64,000 nucleotides of DNA from Vibrio sp. FE10 (GTDB lineage Bacteria > Pseudomonadota > Gammaproteobacteria > Enterobacterales > Vibrionaceae). Position numbers and translations under genes: made by a program. This document shows, one piece after another, positions 16,981 to 26,448 of this stretch. Location of the stretch: contig NZ_AP028068.1 in the NCBI RefSeq assembly GCF_030297155.1, positions 62,001 through 126,000 of the forward strand. Reading direction: 5' to 3'. The notes under the pieces were generated by a model. The model did not search any database, had not been told where the DNA came from, and saw only the letters and a program-made list of their open reading frames with translations. Positions within the stretch are counted from its first letter, which is position 1, and every line of letters starts with the position of its first letter.

Positions 16981-18492
16981 CTAACTCAATGCCGTCTTGA
17001 ATCTCTCAACGCGTGAAAACAGCAACCAATCCAATAGCATTGCAGTCACAATCGTCGCACCCGCGAGTGGAAACAGTACCGAAATGACAACCACTGTCAC
17101 TAAGCCTGCTTTCCATAAGCCTGCATCACCAAACTTCGGTGGCGTTCCCAACTTTCTTTGACCTGAAGGTCTGCGCATCCACCACATGACTCCGCCAGTC
17201 ACCGACACCACAATGAATGCCAAACAGAACAACGCGTTTAAAAGCTTGTTGATGATGCTGATGTCACCTTGGTGCAGAGAGATACCAACGGCTAAAGTTT
17301 TGGCGAATAAATTGTAATCTTGCCACGTCACCTCTCCTAGAATGCGTCCAGAATATTGGTCGAGGTGAGTTGTGCGATCTTGGGTTGGGTCGATGATGTC
17401 GCCTCCCATAGTATTCGCGGCCACGGTGTAAACACCCGACTCTGAACGTGGGAAATTGATTTTATACTGCGTAAAACCAAGTGATTGAGCTTTTGCTATC
17501 ACACCATCAATAGAGAAATTACTCGCAGATAATACATGCTGAGAATGATCCTCACCCATCTTAGAATGATCATGAGGCTCAGTCGCCTCTTCTGTGTGAT
17601 GTACATGTTCGGCTGGCTTATCTTGAGACAAAGGCAGTGGTGTTTGCTCTAGGTTCCAAGGCATTTCCTCTTCAGAGCCGTGATTTAAAGAAGCATGCGT
17701 TTCGTTAGAAAGAGGAATGTCGTCCCACATTTGATCAGGAAACGTACTCCATGCTTGCACTAACTTACCGCCCCAAAAACCTGTCCATGATAATCCAGAG
17801 AGAATAAACAACAGAAGAATGAATGACAGTGTCCCACCGATGTTCGCATGCAAATCACGTATTAATACACGTGTTCCTGAAGCAAATCTAAGCTTAAGAA
17901 AGCCAGCGCGGCTCGCGTTATCTCGAGGAAGCCATAAATAGATTCCACTCACTAACAGAAGGATCGACAAGCTGATTGCAATCTCAATCAGGTAATCACC
18001 CCAATCGCCAATCAGTAATGTTCCATGAATATCATTCGCGAGCTGATAAAGGCTGTCGCTGCGCGGGATTTCTCCTACCACTTCGCCCGTGTATTGATTC
18101 ACCGTGGCGAAAACAGACGTTCCGTCTTCAAGTGCTACCGAAAAGCGGTTGGCCAGATCAGGCGCTTTACTCGGTACAAATTGTGTCACCGAACCTTGTG
18201 GGTATTGATTTTGTACGGCAGCTAATTGTTGCGACACCTTAATCGGTTCGCCCGATGCAACAATCTCAATCGCATCGTGATGGAAAGCGAGTTCGATTTC
18301 ATCATCAAACAGCATCACCAAGCCTGTAATGCTTAGCATTAACATAAACGGGATAACAAATAGCCCAGCATAGAAGTGCCAGCGCCAAGTGAGGAAGTAG
18401 AGGGTTTTATTGCGGTCTTTCGTTTTTACACTGCTTTTAGACTGCGAATTAGCTTGTGCTTTCGCAGTATCTTGAGATTCATTTCTCAACAT
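16981..18492 (-). CDS. PepSY-associated transmembrane protein with histidine-rich loop
   Basis: 503 residues from ATG 18492, chosen because AAGGAA lies six bases upstream; an ATG eight codons earlier is possible. Four or more membrane helices (WHFYAGLFVIPFMLMLSITGLVMLFDD, the classic PepSY_TM start; LIEIAISLSILLLVSGIYLWL; TLSFILLLFILSGLSWTGFWG; ALFCLAFIVVSVTGGVMWWM) alternate with PepSY-like periplasmic domains. Between helices 3 and 4 is a loop with about ten histidines (NHGSEEE, EHVHHTEE, PHDHSK, DHSQH). The family often accompanies ferric-siderophore, haem or copper systems and may reduce metal complexes; the exact role is unknown. A DUF2946 gene follows upstream on the same strand. Confidence 0.85.
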   Translation of the reverse strand: MLRNESQDTAKAQANSQSKSSVKTKDRNKTLYFLTWRWHFYAGLFVIPFMLMLSITGLVMLFDDEIELAFHHDAIEIVASGEPIKVSQQLAAVQNQYPQGSVTQFVPSKAPDLANRFSVALEDGTSVFATVNQYTGEVVGEIPRSDSLYQLANDIHGTLLIGDWGDYLIEIAISLSILLLVSGIYLWLPRDNASRAGFLKLRFASGTRVLIRDLHANIGGTLSFILLLFILSGLSWTGFWGGKLVQAWSTFPDQMWDDIPLSNETHASLNHGSEEEMPWNLEQTPLPLSQDKPAEHVHHTEEATEPHDHSKMGEDHSQHVLSASNFSIDGVIAKAQSLGFTQYKINFPRSESGVYTVAANTMGGDIIDPTQDRTTHLDQYSGRILGEVTWQDYNLFAKTLAVGISLHQGDISIINKLLNALFCLAFIVVSVTGGVMWWMRRPSGQRKLGTPPKFGDAGLWKAGLVTVVVISVLFPLAGATIVTAMLLDWLLFSRVERFKTALS

Positions 18493-18597
18493 TATTATTT
18501 CCTTTGACACACGCAAACATACCTTCTGAAAAACCAGAAAGTAATCTGAGCATGGTTAACTTTACTTAATACTTTATTTTTTAATTATTTTAGTGGG

Positions 18598-18954
18598 TTA
18601 GATATAAGCAAGATCAAAGGGAGGGCCACGTGGGGCTTGCCTCGTGTAGCGTTCGCTTAGAGCCAAAAAAGCGTAGCTGTCTGAGACAATAGAACTCAGT
18701 CGAGTTGTCAGTAGTGTAGTTGGAAGTTCGTCTTGGTGAAACGTGGAAAAATGGCTAAAGGGACACGGCTTACCTTTGTGGGTATTGGGTTCGCCTTCTT
18801 CAATTTGAACCAGTTCAAAGCCGTTGACCGTACATAACGACGCCCATACTCCCGCACTATTACCATGAGCATTGATAACAGGCATTAATGTCACTAGCAC
18901 CCAGCTTAATGCTGTAGCAAGTAACATGGAGAAGTTGAACGAGGTTCGGCGCAT
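18598..18954 (-). CDS. DUF2946 family small exported protein
   Basis: 118 residues: one N-terminal hydrophobic segment (FSMLLATALSWVLVTLMPV) and the DUF2946 marks, namely a CTxxGxxLV-like stretch (ASLCTVNGFELVQIEEG), a CPFSHF motif and the C-terminal APRGPP. Function unknown; in many proteobacteria DUF2946 genes lie next to TonB receptors, copper chaperones or PepSY proteins, as here (81 bases before the PepSY gene). The Cys/His pattern suggests metal handling, by inference. Confidence 0.75.
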   Translation of the reverse strand: MRRTSFNFSMLLATALSWVLVTLMPVINAHGNSAGVWASLCTVNGFELVQIEEGEPNTHKGKPCPFSHFSTFHQDELPTTLLTTRLSSIVSDSYAFLALSERYTRQAPRGPPFDLAYI

Positions 18955-19140
18955 TATTCCTAATCTTTATAAATTTCCCTTATTATGAGGCACTTGCTAT
19001 ATAGGTAAACGTAAAGATTAACATCAGGTTAAAAAATTGAAGCTAACGCACACTCTTTTTAGTTAAAAACTGGTTACAACGAAAGAGGCCAGAAAATGTG
19101 GCGAAACTCGACATAACAAACTGTTTTTAAAAAGACAATA
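18955..19140. other. intergenic, promoter side of the DUF2946/PepSY pair
   Basis: AT-rich, no open frame of note. I looked for a Fur-type box and found none convincing. Confidence 0.4.
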
Positions 19141-19192
19141 AAAAACGCCGCCTTACACCTTCCTATAAAGAGGGTAATGTAAGGCAGCGTTT
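19141..19192 (-). terminator. terminator of the cytochrome b562 gene
   Basis: Long inverted repeat AAAACGCCGCCTTACA / TGTAAGGCAGCGTTTT (one mismatch), followed on the minus strand by TTTTTATTG. About 67 bases after the stop. Confidence 0.75.
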
Positions 19193-19259
19193 TAGAAATC
19201 GAATCTTGAGGTTTACTCTTTGTTACGTATCTAGCAAGCAAACTCTATTGATTAGCAGG

Positions 19260-19655
19260 TTAACCGAAGATCTTGCTCCAAATGCTTGGATTACGCTTCT
19301 CGTGATACTCTTCACGAAGGCCATCTATAGTACGAAGCTCTTGCTGTGCTGATTCAAATTCACCTTGGTCTAGCTTCTTCTCAATGCTATCAATCGATGC
19401 ACTGATCTTTTTGAAACCTTCCATGAAGTGTTCTTCTTTCTCAATTGGGTAAACACCCGTTTTGAGCTCAGCAACTAGCGTGTCGATACGTACGATAGGC
19501 TTTTGCATCTCTTCAATGTTTTGAGCTTCTGCCGCTTGTTTGAACGCAAGCTTCATTTCTTGCATGTTTTTTTTAAGGTCAACATTAGCAAAAGCGTTGC
19601 CAGACAATAGCGAAGCAGCGATTAAGCCAGATAAAAGGATTGAGCGAGTTTTCAT
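19260..19655 (-). CDS. cybC: cytochrome b562 family periplasmic protein
   Basis: 131 residues with a signal peptide (1-23, cleaved after NAFA). The mature part is a four-helix bundle. The two haem ligands of cytochrome b562 appear conserved: the Met of KKNMQEM near the start and the His of REEYHEKRN near the end. It lacks a CxxCH motif, so haem would be bound non-covalently. A periplasmic electron carrier of uncertain partners. The tail GNPSIWSKIFG is an extension past the E. coli end. Confidence 0.85.
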   Translation of the reverse strand: MKTRSILLSGLIAASLLSGNAFANVDLKKNMQEMKLAFKQAAEAQNIEEMQKPIVRIDTLVAELKTGVYPIEKEEHFMEGFKKISASIDSIEKKLDQGEFESAQQELRTIDGLREEYHEKRNPSIWSKIFG

Positions 19656-19832
19656 TGTTTCTCCAGGTGAAGCGATGTCTTTGAAGATAGCGCCATCGTT
19701 ATTGCGGCACTTCGACTTTATTATTTTCGGCTAGTGTATACAAAAATCCGCCAGGCACAAAAATTGATTGTGTCGAAATGCAAACTGGCTAGCTAATCAA
19801 CTATTAAAAATTAAACAACACCGGGCAAACCA

Positions 19833-20579
19833 TTACTCAAATGCCGAAAACTCGGCGATAGATTGGCGACCACGTAATGCCAAAAAGGCTAGGAATTGCT
19901 TTGGCGAATGGGTAATAACCTTGCTCGAATCTACGCCCACTTCATCAAGTAATGAAGACACGAGATCCAACCCGCCTACATCTACGCAAAAATGCGCGTC
20001 GCTTCCTGTGGTAATAAATGCCCCTTTCGCTTTGGCAATTCTTGCAATCTCGTAACAGCGATCAACACTGCCAACGCGGCTATTGCCTTTAAGCGTGGTG
20101 TTATTAATTTCGATTGCTACGTTATGTTCTGCCGCGCATTGAATCACAGCTTCAAAATCGAAATCAAAATTAGGATTCCCTAAGTGACCAAGTGCGTCAA
20201 TGCGACCACCTTTAATCACATTCAACAACGCTTCTGTGTGAGTGGCAACATCCGATGGGCGAAAAACGGGCTCATGAAAACTCGCGATCACCCAATCTAG
20301 GTTCTTATCGACACTCGGATGAATATCAATTTCGCCCTGTGTGTTCATGATGTTGGACTCGACACCACGAATAATCGCGACATCTTCAATAAAACGAGGA
20401 AGCACACGCTGGTTACTGAAAAACCAATAGTGTGGCGCGCCCGGCATAGACTCGGAATGGTCAGTAGTACAAAACATAGCTAAACCGTTTTGTTTTGCCG
20501 ATTTCGCGTTTTCGATCAGCGTGCTGTATGCATGACCACTTGCGTATGTGTGGGTGTGAGTGTCTACTTTAAGTTCCAT
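19833..20579 (-). CDS. PHP-domain phosphatase, YcdX family
   Basis: 248 residues, the usual length. Metal-binding motifs of the PHP fold: [15 protein letters not shown] (HxH), TTDHSES, ESNI, a central histidine ASFHEP, LGHLGNP and a late SDAH. It matches the E. coli YcdX group of trinuclear zinc phosphatases, implicated in motility; substrate not certain. Single gene, divergent from the HD-GYP sensor gene. Confidence 0.9.
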   Translation of the reverse strand: MELKVDTHTHTYASGHAYSTLIENAKSAKQNGLAMFCTTDHSESMPGAPHYWFFSNQRVLPRFIEDVAIIRGVESNIMNTQGEIDIHPSVDKNLDWVIASFHEPVFRPSDVATHTEALLNVIKGGRIDALGHLGNPNFDFDFEAVIQCAAEHNVAIEINNTTLKGNSRVGSVDRCYEIARIAKAKGAFITTGSDAHFCVDVGGLDLVSSLLDEVGVDSSKVITHSPKQFLAFLALRGRQSIAEFSAFE

Positions 20580-20612
20580 GAATCAATGCCCTCATAGCTT
20601 GGTCTTTAAACG

Positions 20613-20650
20613 TTTTTCAAAAAGGTATCCCTGAACCACTTTTTGAAAAG
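20613..20650. promoter_or_regulatory. inverted repeat in the ycdX/HD-GYP divergent region
   Basis: TTTTCAAAAAG and CTTTTTGAAAA form an 11-bp inverted repeat around a 15-base spacer, 34 bases from one start and about 200 from the other. Could be a regulator site or a hairpin in the leader; nothing further visible. Confidence 0.35.
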
Positions 20651-20846
20651 GAGTGCCTCGTGGCAACAATTTAACCAGTTTATCAGCTGAAAGTGACAAA
20701 TAGCACTTAAAGATAAGGCTTTATTGTTATTTCACTTAGTCACAGTAAAGCACTGCGTATCCAAACCAACCTCTTAATTGCACCAATTTTTTGCAACCTA
20801 CCCAAGTTCGTCAATACTTATACCAGTTAACAAGCTGGAGTGTTTG

Positions 20847-23800
20847 ATGAGACGAAGACGATATCCGCTGAGTATCCACATCACTAGCCTTTTCCTGATT
20901 TTGACAACACTTGTTGGTGCCGTACTTATCTCAATAAGCTACCGCCATTCGCAAGAGTTGTTGTTAGGCACAGTGCGCGAAATCAGTAATGAACATCGCG
21001 ACAAACTGGAATCAGTGTTTAAGCAAGCCATCGCGCCCGTTATCACAACCTTGAATGTGATGGCTGTAAGCCCGTTTGTGTCTCATCAAACTTCGTCTAC
21101 TGAGCAGGAATCTTGGATTGCCTCGATAGACATCATATTCAAACAAAATACCAATTTAGTCGCGCTGTTTTACGGATCTGATGATGGAGAGTTTAGGATT
21201 TTCCGCCCACTGAGCACCAACAAACAAAGACTTGAAAACAACGCACCAGCCAAAGCCACGATGATGGTCAGCACGATCAACCTCAAAGGCGAGAACCTTA
21301 TCTCTTATCTTGATGGCGCACATAAGGTATTGAGCATCGTGCAACAAGAGAGTGAGTTTGACCCTACCACCCGACCTTGGTTCCGCAACGCTAAACCCGA
21401 TGGAACAATAAAACTCTCTGAGCCTTATCTGTTTTACTTTCTTAAGAAGAACGGCATCACCCTTTCAAGGCGAACTTACGAGGGTAATCATGTGGTTGGC
21501 GCTGATTTCACTTTGGACTCTTTATCCTCTCAAATAAGCCAACTCGCCTATTCACCACAGAGTCGCTTGGCTTTGTTTGACCAACATTTCAACCTGTTAG
21601 GCCAACACCAACTTGACCTAGCAATACCCAACTTAAGCCCCATAGGTGATAACAACCGCACCAATAGCAACGTAGAGGACAATAAAAGATCCGGTAGCGA
21701 ACAAAGCCAGCAACTATTCAACATCCCTAAACGTGATCAAATGGCCGCCTTAAAGTCGTCTGTTCTAGCCCCTCTTATTTCTGATGAAGAGAAATTCAAC
21801 CTCAATTTAAAGAACATCGAGTACAACCTAAACACTTGGGCATTAACATTAACGCCCGTCCAGCTGACACAAGACGTCACCCTTTATTTGGCCGAAGCGA
21901 CGCCACACAATGATCTGCTTTCTGATCTAATCTCGATGCGTGATAAACAAGTTGCCGTAGCGATTGGTATGTTGTTTATCTGTTTCGGTATCGTGTGGTT
22001 GGTCGCTAATCGCCTTTCTCAGCCACTCAATACACTCATGCAGCTGACTGACAACATTGCTCGATTTGATTTCAGAAGAACCCATTACCCTAAGAGCATG
22101 ATCAAAGAAGTGGCCAACCTCGCCCACTCCATTGAGCTGATGGAGCACACACTTCATGATCTGATTAATTTACTGCGAGACACAGCGGGTAATCAGGAGT
22201 TTTCGATATTAGCCAAGAACATTGCCCATCAAAGCTATCTAATTACCAAGGCTGAAACCATCGTGCTGTTTACTCAGTCCGAAGAAAAGGATGTGTTTGA
22301 TACGGCAGCCAACCTCGCCATTCTTCCCTTCAAGGCCGACATCAATGACTTCATCAAGCATACCCCTTGGTTGCTGTGTCAGCTTAAATCGGGTGAGACC
22401 ATTCACCTCAACCGAGAGGATAATGTTCTTAACTATTATCAAGATTCTATCTTCAATTCAGACCTGTATCTTTTTCCTTTATTGAATCGTGAAAAGTTGT
22501 TGGTGGGCATTGTTGTGATTGGCTATGAAAGACCGATCACCAAGATACAGGCAGATAAACACGCCTTTTTAAGAGAGCTATTAAGCTTTGCCGAAATAGC
22601 TAAAGACAACATTGACCAAATGCAGCAACAGAAAGACATGCTGAATGCCTTCATCGAATTGATCGCCTCTGCGATTGATACCAAATCGCCTTACACGGGC
22701 GGACATTGCCAACGCGTCCCAGAACTCACTAAGTGGCTAACTCAAGCGACCATTGATGATGACCGTTACTACCCTCAGTTCTCACTCGATAACAAACAAT
22801 GGGAAGAGCTGATGTTAGCCGCTTGGCTGCACGATTGTGGCAAAGTGACGACACCAGAATATGTGGTAGATAAGGCAACAAAATTAGAAACGATATATGA
22901 CCGAATCCACGAAGTACGCATGCGTTTTGAATTATTAAAGCAACAAGCTGAAACCGATTATTGGAAAGCCATGGCGAACGGTGCGCTCCAAGAAGAGCAA
23001 CTTAAAATACTCGAACAAAGTTTGTCTGAATTGGATGAAGAGTTTGCCTTCGTTGCACAGTGCAACCTTGGCGGGGAGTCGATGACGGACGAGCAATTAG
23101 AACGCTTAGACCAAATTGCCAAGCGTCAGTGGAAACGAACACTCGACGATCAGCTAGGGTTATCTTGGTCTGAAAAAGAGAGGTTTAATGCACAACAAAG
23201 CACAACTGAGAAGAATGAAGCTGAGCCAGCAAGCAAAGACCAAACACTACCGGTGATGGAGCCACTGCTTGCTGATAAACCGGAACATAAAATACCGTGG
23301 GATAATGGCTTTAACCCAGCAGATGTGTGGCAAGAAGCGTTTGTACTCAAACCCGGTGAAGTAAAATACAACCAGGGCGAACTGCACAATTTGAAAGTTC
23401 GTCGTGGCACCTTAAACGACGAAGAACGCTTTATGATCAACGACCATATCATTCAAACCTTCACTATGCTCAATAAGCTCCCTTACCCCTCTTATCTCAA
23501 GAACATTCCTGATATTGCCAGCGGACATCATGAGCGCATTGATGGTAAGGGCTACCCGAGAGGCTTAAACGAAGACCAATTGCCTCTGCCTTCTAGAGCG
23601 ATGGCGATCGCTGATGTATTTGAAGCGCTCACCTCCAGTGACCGCCCTTATAAGAAAGGCAAACTATTAAGCGAATCACTAAATATCATGACCGATATGG
23701 CTACCAGCGGTCATATCGATCCAAAATTGTATCTACTGTTCTTAGAAAACAAAATCTATGACAAATACGCGGAGCGATTCCTTGAAGCTAACCAACGCTG

Positions 23801-23861
23801 CGAAATCGATCAGAACAAGCATATCGAACGAGTAAAAGAGTACATACGTTCGTTGTTCTAG
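20847..23861 (+). CDS. membrane HD-GYP-type sensor phosphodiesterase with large insertion
   Basis: 1004 residues from ATG 20847, chosen because GGAG sits six bases upstream; the frame stays open 23 codons further. Layout: membrane helix (about 13-33), periplasmic Cache-like sensor (35-365; contains DPTTRPWFRNA, a typical dCache motif), second helix (about 366-388), HAMP, a GAF-like stretch (about 450-590), then the HD-GYP domain. HD is at residue 662 (AWLHDCGK) and the GYP motif HERIDGKGYP is near residue 900, about 170 residues further apart than usual. Probably cleaves c-di-GMP in response to a periplasmic ligand. A heptamer repeat begins in its stop codon. Confidence 0.88.
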   Translation: MRRRRYPLSIHITSLFLILTTLVGAVLISISYRHSQELLLGTVREISNEHRDKLESVFKQAIAPVITTLNVMAVSPFVSHQTSSTEQESWIASIDIIFKQNTNLVALFYGSDDGEFRIFRPLSTNKQRLENNAPAKATMMVSTINLKGENLISYLDGAHKVLSIVQQESEFDPTTRPWFRNAKPDGTIKLSEPYLFYFLKKNGITLSRRTYEGNHVVGADFTLDSLSSQISQLAYSPQSRLALFDQHFNLLGQHQLDLAIPNLSPIGDNNRTNSNVEDNKRSGSEQSQQLFNIPKRDQMAALKSSVLAPLISDEEKFNLNLKNIEYNLNTWALTLTPVQLTQDVTLYLAEATPHNDLLSDLISMRDKQVAVAIGMLFICFGIVWLVANRLSQPLNTLMQLTDNIARFDFRRTHYPKSMIKEVANLAHSIELMEHTLHDLINLLRDTAGNQEFSILAKNIAHQSYLITKAETIVLFTQSEEKDVFDTAANLAILPFKADINDFIKHTPWLLCQLKSGETIHLNREDNVLNYYQDSIFNSDLYLFPLLNREKLLVGIVVIGYERPITKIQADKHAFLRELLSFAEIAKDNIDQMQQQKDMLNAFIELIASAIDTKSPYTGGHCQRVPELTKWLTQATIDDDRYYPQFSLDNKQWEELMLAAWLHDCGKVTTPEYVVDKATKLETIYDRIHEVRMRFELLKQQAETDYWKAMANGALQEEQLKILEQSLSELDEEFAFVAQCNLGGESMTDEQLERLDQIAKRQWKRTLDDQLGLSWSEKERFNAQQSTTEKNEAEPASKDQTLPVMEPLLADKPEHKIPWDNGFNPADVWQEAFVLKPGEVKYNQGELHNLKVRRGTLNDEERFMINDHIIQTFTMLNKLPYPSYLKNIPDIASGHHERIDGKGYPRGLNEDQLPLPSRAMAIADVFEALTSSDRPYKKGKLLSESLNIMTDMATSGHIDPKLYLLFLENKIYDKYAERFLEANQRCEIDQNKHIERVKEYIRSLF

Positions 23862-23911
23862 ATTCTAACCTCTAACCTCTAACCTCTAACCTCTAACCTC
23901 TAACCTCTAGG
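23856..23911 (+). repeat. stop-anchored heptamer array, 8 units
   Basis: Units TTCTAGA, TTCTAAC, then six of CTCTAAC/CTCTAGG in a row. The first unit contains the TAG stop of the HD-GYP gene. As 7 is not a multiple of 3, TAA/TAG falls in all three frames within 21 bases. Lies between two convergent genes. Confidence 0.92.
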
Positions 23912-23912
23912 C

Positions 23913-24941
23913 TCAGTGTTTAGCGGCAGACTCCAACACCGCAATGTCCGCTACAGTCGCTACAGTCACTGTGGTTCTAGATGTTTGCTTGGCTTTCGCT
24001 TTGCTGTGCCTTTTAGCCAATAGCGTATTGCTAATACTCGCCACTACAATGAGGTTAATGCCAATCATCTGCTGAGTTGAAAACACATCATCAAAGAACA
24101 AGCTCTGCCATAACGCACTGAACAGCATGTTAGTAAAAATTAAGGGAGCTAATTGAGAACCGCTGTCTACCAACTTATACGCTTTCGAGCGGAAGATTTG
24201 CGTGTTAATGGTAAATAGAGCCAATCCAAAAGCGCCAAGCCCAATCCAACGCAACTCATCAAAAGATAGCAGAGCCGACAAGGTTCCATTGTCCGCAGCA
24301 CTCTCAAGCACATCAGGAGCAGCAGATACTGAAGTAAACACAACCATTGGTATCACAATGATTGCCGCGACCAAGAACGTCCACGCGTTAAGCTCTGCGG
24401 GTGTCAGGCTCGTCTTCGAGGCTCGGTACAAACTCACTTGTGAGCCAGAGTTAAACATGCCTGCCAATAAACCCAGCAACAGCGCTGGCCTAAAGAATTC
24501 TGAGCCAAACTCAAACTGCGACCAATCCCCAGCCATCATCACGACGCCAACAAAGGTTATAGCCAAACAAACGATGGTCGTTGTATGAATCTTAGTTCCA
24601 AACATTAATTTTTCTAACAACGGAATAAACAGCGGGCCCGTGCTGAATAAGACCACACTTTCCACCAACGTTAAGGTTTGTAGTGAAGTCAAGAAACACC
24701 ACTGGCATGCCACCATAAAAATCGCACGCATCACCAAAGGCTTCCACATATCGAGTGAAGGTTTCGTGATCTTATAAAACATCAAGAATAGGAATAAAAA
24801 CAGACTGGGTAAGAAAAAACGCACAAAGCTCAATAGTGAAATGGGCATCGTTTCAGATAGATATTTGGCCATCAAGCCACTTAAAGACAAACTGAACGTC
24901 GACAACAACATGAAAGTCGTCGCCTTGGTAATATCAGACAT
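23913..24941 (-). CDS. DMT-superfamily (EamA) inner-membrane transporter
   Basis: 342 residues from ATG 24941, chosen because the strong AGGAGGTG sits seven bases upstream; the longer form would start at a GTG inside that site. Ten membrane helices in two EamA halves (STFSLSLSGLMAKYLSETMPISLLSFVRF, LTLVESVVLFSTGPLFIPLLEKLMFG typical). Likely exports a small metabolite or amino acid. It is divergent from the LysR gene at 25033 with an 83-90 base gap, a common regulator/exporter pairing. Confidence 0.88.
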   Translation of the reverse strand: MSDITKATTFMLLSTFSLSLSGLMAKYLSETMPISLLSFVRFFLPSLFLFLFLMFYKITKPSLDMWKPLVMRAIFMVACQWCFLTSLQTLTLVESVVLFSTGPLFIPLLEKLMFGTKIHTTTIVCLAITFVGVVMMAGDWSQFEFGSEFFRPALLLGLLAGMFNSGSQVSLYRASKTSLTPAELNAWTFLVAAIIVIPMVVFTSVSAAPDVLESAADNGTLSALLSFDELRWIGLGAFGLALFTINTQIFRSKAYKLVDSGSQLAPLIFTNMLFSALWQSLFFDDVFSTQQMIGINLIVVASISNTLLAKRHSKAKAKQTSRTTVTVATVADIAVLESAAKH

Positions 24942-25032
24942 AATTATCACCTCCTATGACACCTATTTTAGAAGCGTGACGTGATGAAAAATAGCGAGTA
25001 ATATTAACCATAACTGTAAGGAAAACTTACCA

Positions 25033-25947
25033 ATGAAAAAACTCGTTCCGCTTAAATCCGTTTATGCGTTCATCGCTGTGGCTGAAACAGGCAGCATGAC
25101 CGACGCTGCTCGTGTGTTGTACGTCAGCCACTCTGCGGTAAGCCAAGCTATCAAATCATTGGAACAACTGGTCAATAAACCATTATTCCAACGTGTAGGC
25201 CGTCGTGTTGTCCTCAATGCCGCAGGTAAGCGATATTATCGTAAAGTCGCGCCAGCATTAGAACAGGTGATAGAAGCGACAGAAGAGCTTGCCAAAACGC
25301 CTAACGATCACCGCATTACTCTCAACATGGTCAATTCACTCGCGATGCACTGGTGGATCCCACGAGTGCCTGACTTCCAAGCCTTTGCTCCCTCTCTTGA
25401 TATCCGTATTTCCACGTTAACCGGCCCTTTTGATATCGAGCAGGAAGGTGTCGATATTGCCCTTGTCCATGGAAAACCGAACGAGTGGGACAAATATTAC
25501 AGCGAAAAGCTCGGTAACGATGATCTGGTATTGGTGTGCAGCCCTGCACTATTGAAAAACCAAATGGGATTAAGCGTTGAACAACTTGTGAAACAAAACC
25601 CAACCATTGGTGCGTTTAACCCAAGGCGACAGCATGACTGGCAAGTGTGGTGCGATCATTACCAAATACCAATGCCGACATTCCACAGTAACTTAACGTT
25701 CGATGTATCCATTCAAGCCGTGCAAGCTGCGACTCGCTCGCTTGGTGTATTAGTCACTCACCGCTTGTTTGTAAAAGATGACATCAGCCATGGCATGTTG
25801 GTCGAAATCAGTGAACCAGTAGCTAACCCCCATCAAGATTTCTACTTCGTTTGCCCAAAAAACAAATTAAAACAAGAAAGTGTGCTAAAACTGAGAACAT
25901 GGTTGAGGCATGAATTCACACGCTCAGAGACAAAACTCAGCGAGTAA
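25033..25947 (+). CDS. LysR-family regulator (GcvA-like)
   Basis: 304 residues: HTH (GSMTDAARVLYVSHSAVSQAIKSLEQLVNKPLFQRVGRRVVLNAAGK) and a GcvA-type effector domain (LNMVNSLAMHWWIPRVPDF...FDIEQEGVDIALVHG). Divergent from the DMT transporter and likely its regulator. The ATG has GGAAAAC upstream. The stop codon TAA (25945-25947) lies in the first unit of a 15-bp tandem repeat. Confidence 0.9.
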   Translation: MKKLVPLKSVYAFIAVAETGSMTDAARVLYVSHSAVSQAIKSLEQLVNKPLFQRVGRRVVLNAAGKRYYRKVAPALEQVIEATEELAKTPNDHRITLNMVNSLAMHWWIPRVPDFQAFAPSLDIRISTLTGPFDIEQEGVDIALVHGKPNEWDKYYSEKLGNDDLVLVCSPALLKNQMGLSVEQLVKQNPTIGAFNPRRQHDWQVWCDHYQIPMPTFHSNLTFDVSIQAVQAATRSLGVLVTHRLFVKDDISHGMLVEISEPVANPHQDFYFVCPKNKLKQESVLKLRTWLRHEFTRSETKLSE

Positions 25948-26001
25948 CTAATCATCAAGTAACAAATCAACTAGTAACAACTCATCTAGTAACCAACCAT
26001 C
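25942..26001 (+). repeat. stop-anchored 15-bp repeat x4
   Basis: Four units of exactly 15 bp: GAGTAACTAATCATC, AAGTAACAAATCAAC, TAGTAACAACTCATC, TAGTAACCAACCATC. The first unit contains the LysR stop codon. Here the period keeps the frame, so the in-frame stop is copied in all four units and the ORF's frame meets TAA each time. Confidence 0.88.
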
Positions 26002-26019
26002 TAACTTACAGAGGCCACT

Positions 26020-26340
26020 ATGATTATTACCACCACACAATCTGTCGAAGGCAAACGCATTGTCGACTACAAAGGGGTTATTGCCGGAGAAGCCATTCTA
26101 GGGGTTAACGTTTTCAAAGATATGTTCTCAGGCATTCGAGATTTCGTCGGTGGACGTTCTGGTACTTATGAAAAGGAACTGGAGAAAGCACGTAACTACG
26201 CATTCAAAGAGCTGGAACAGAAAGCCATTGAGGCGGGCGCAAACGCGGTGGTTGGCGTCGATATTGATTACGAAGTATTGGGGACGGGTAATGGCATGCT
26301 GATGGTTTCAGCCAGTGGCACAGCTGTCGTTGTCGCTTAA
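26020..26340 (+). CDS. YbjQ family (UPF0145) protein
   Basis: 106 residues, full length for the family: [23 protein letters not shown], a central helix ([20 protein letters not shown]) and the hallmark [16 protein letters not shown]. YbjQ proteins are small pentameric cytoplasmic proteins sometimes called heavy-metal-binding; the biological role is unknown. GAGG sits nine bases before the ATG. Follows the LysR gene after a repeat; possibly read through. Confidence 0.9.
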   Translation: MIITTTQSVEGKRIVDYKGVIAGEAILGVNVFKDMFSGIRDFVGGRSGTYEKELEKARNYAFKELEQKAIEAGANAVVGVDIDYEVLGTGNGMLMVSASGTAVVVA

Positions 26341-26370
26341 CACAACCTGCAATTATTTATAAACACTTAT

Positions 26371-26408
26371 TCCAACCTTCGGTCTTTCATCACCGAAGGG
26401 TTGGAATA
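26371..26408 (+). terminator. terminator after ybjQ-like gene
   Basis: Inverted repeat TATTCCAACCTTCGGT / ACCGAAGGGTTGGAATA with an 8-base loop. T-run is weak on either strand, so it may serve both convergent genes. Confidence 0.6.
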
Positions 26409-26423
26409 AATATAAGCCGAGGC

Positions 26424-26448
26424 TGAGTTTGAGTTTGAGTTTGATTTA
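26424..26448 (-). repeat. short AAACTC repeat after the M23 gene
   Basis: Reading the minus strand, three copies of AAACTC follow the stop TAA within a few bases. It is the weakest of the stop-proximal arrays; the stop itself is not clearly in a unit. Confidence 0.45.

Noticed and set aside
23856..23911. CTAACCT repeats considered as telomere-like or CRISPR sequence
   Set aside because: Seven-base period without spacers, anchored in a stop codon, and too short; better seen as a local tandem expansion.
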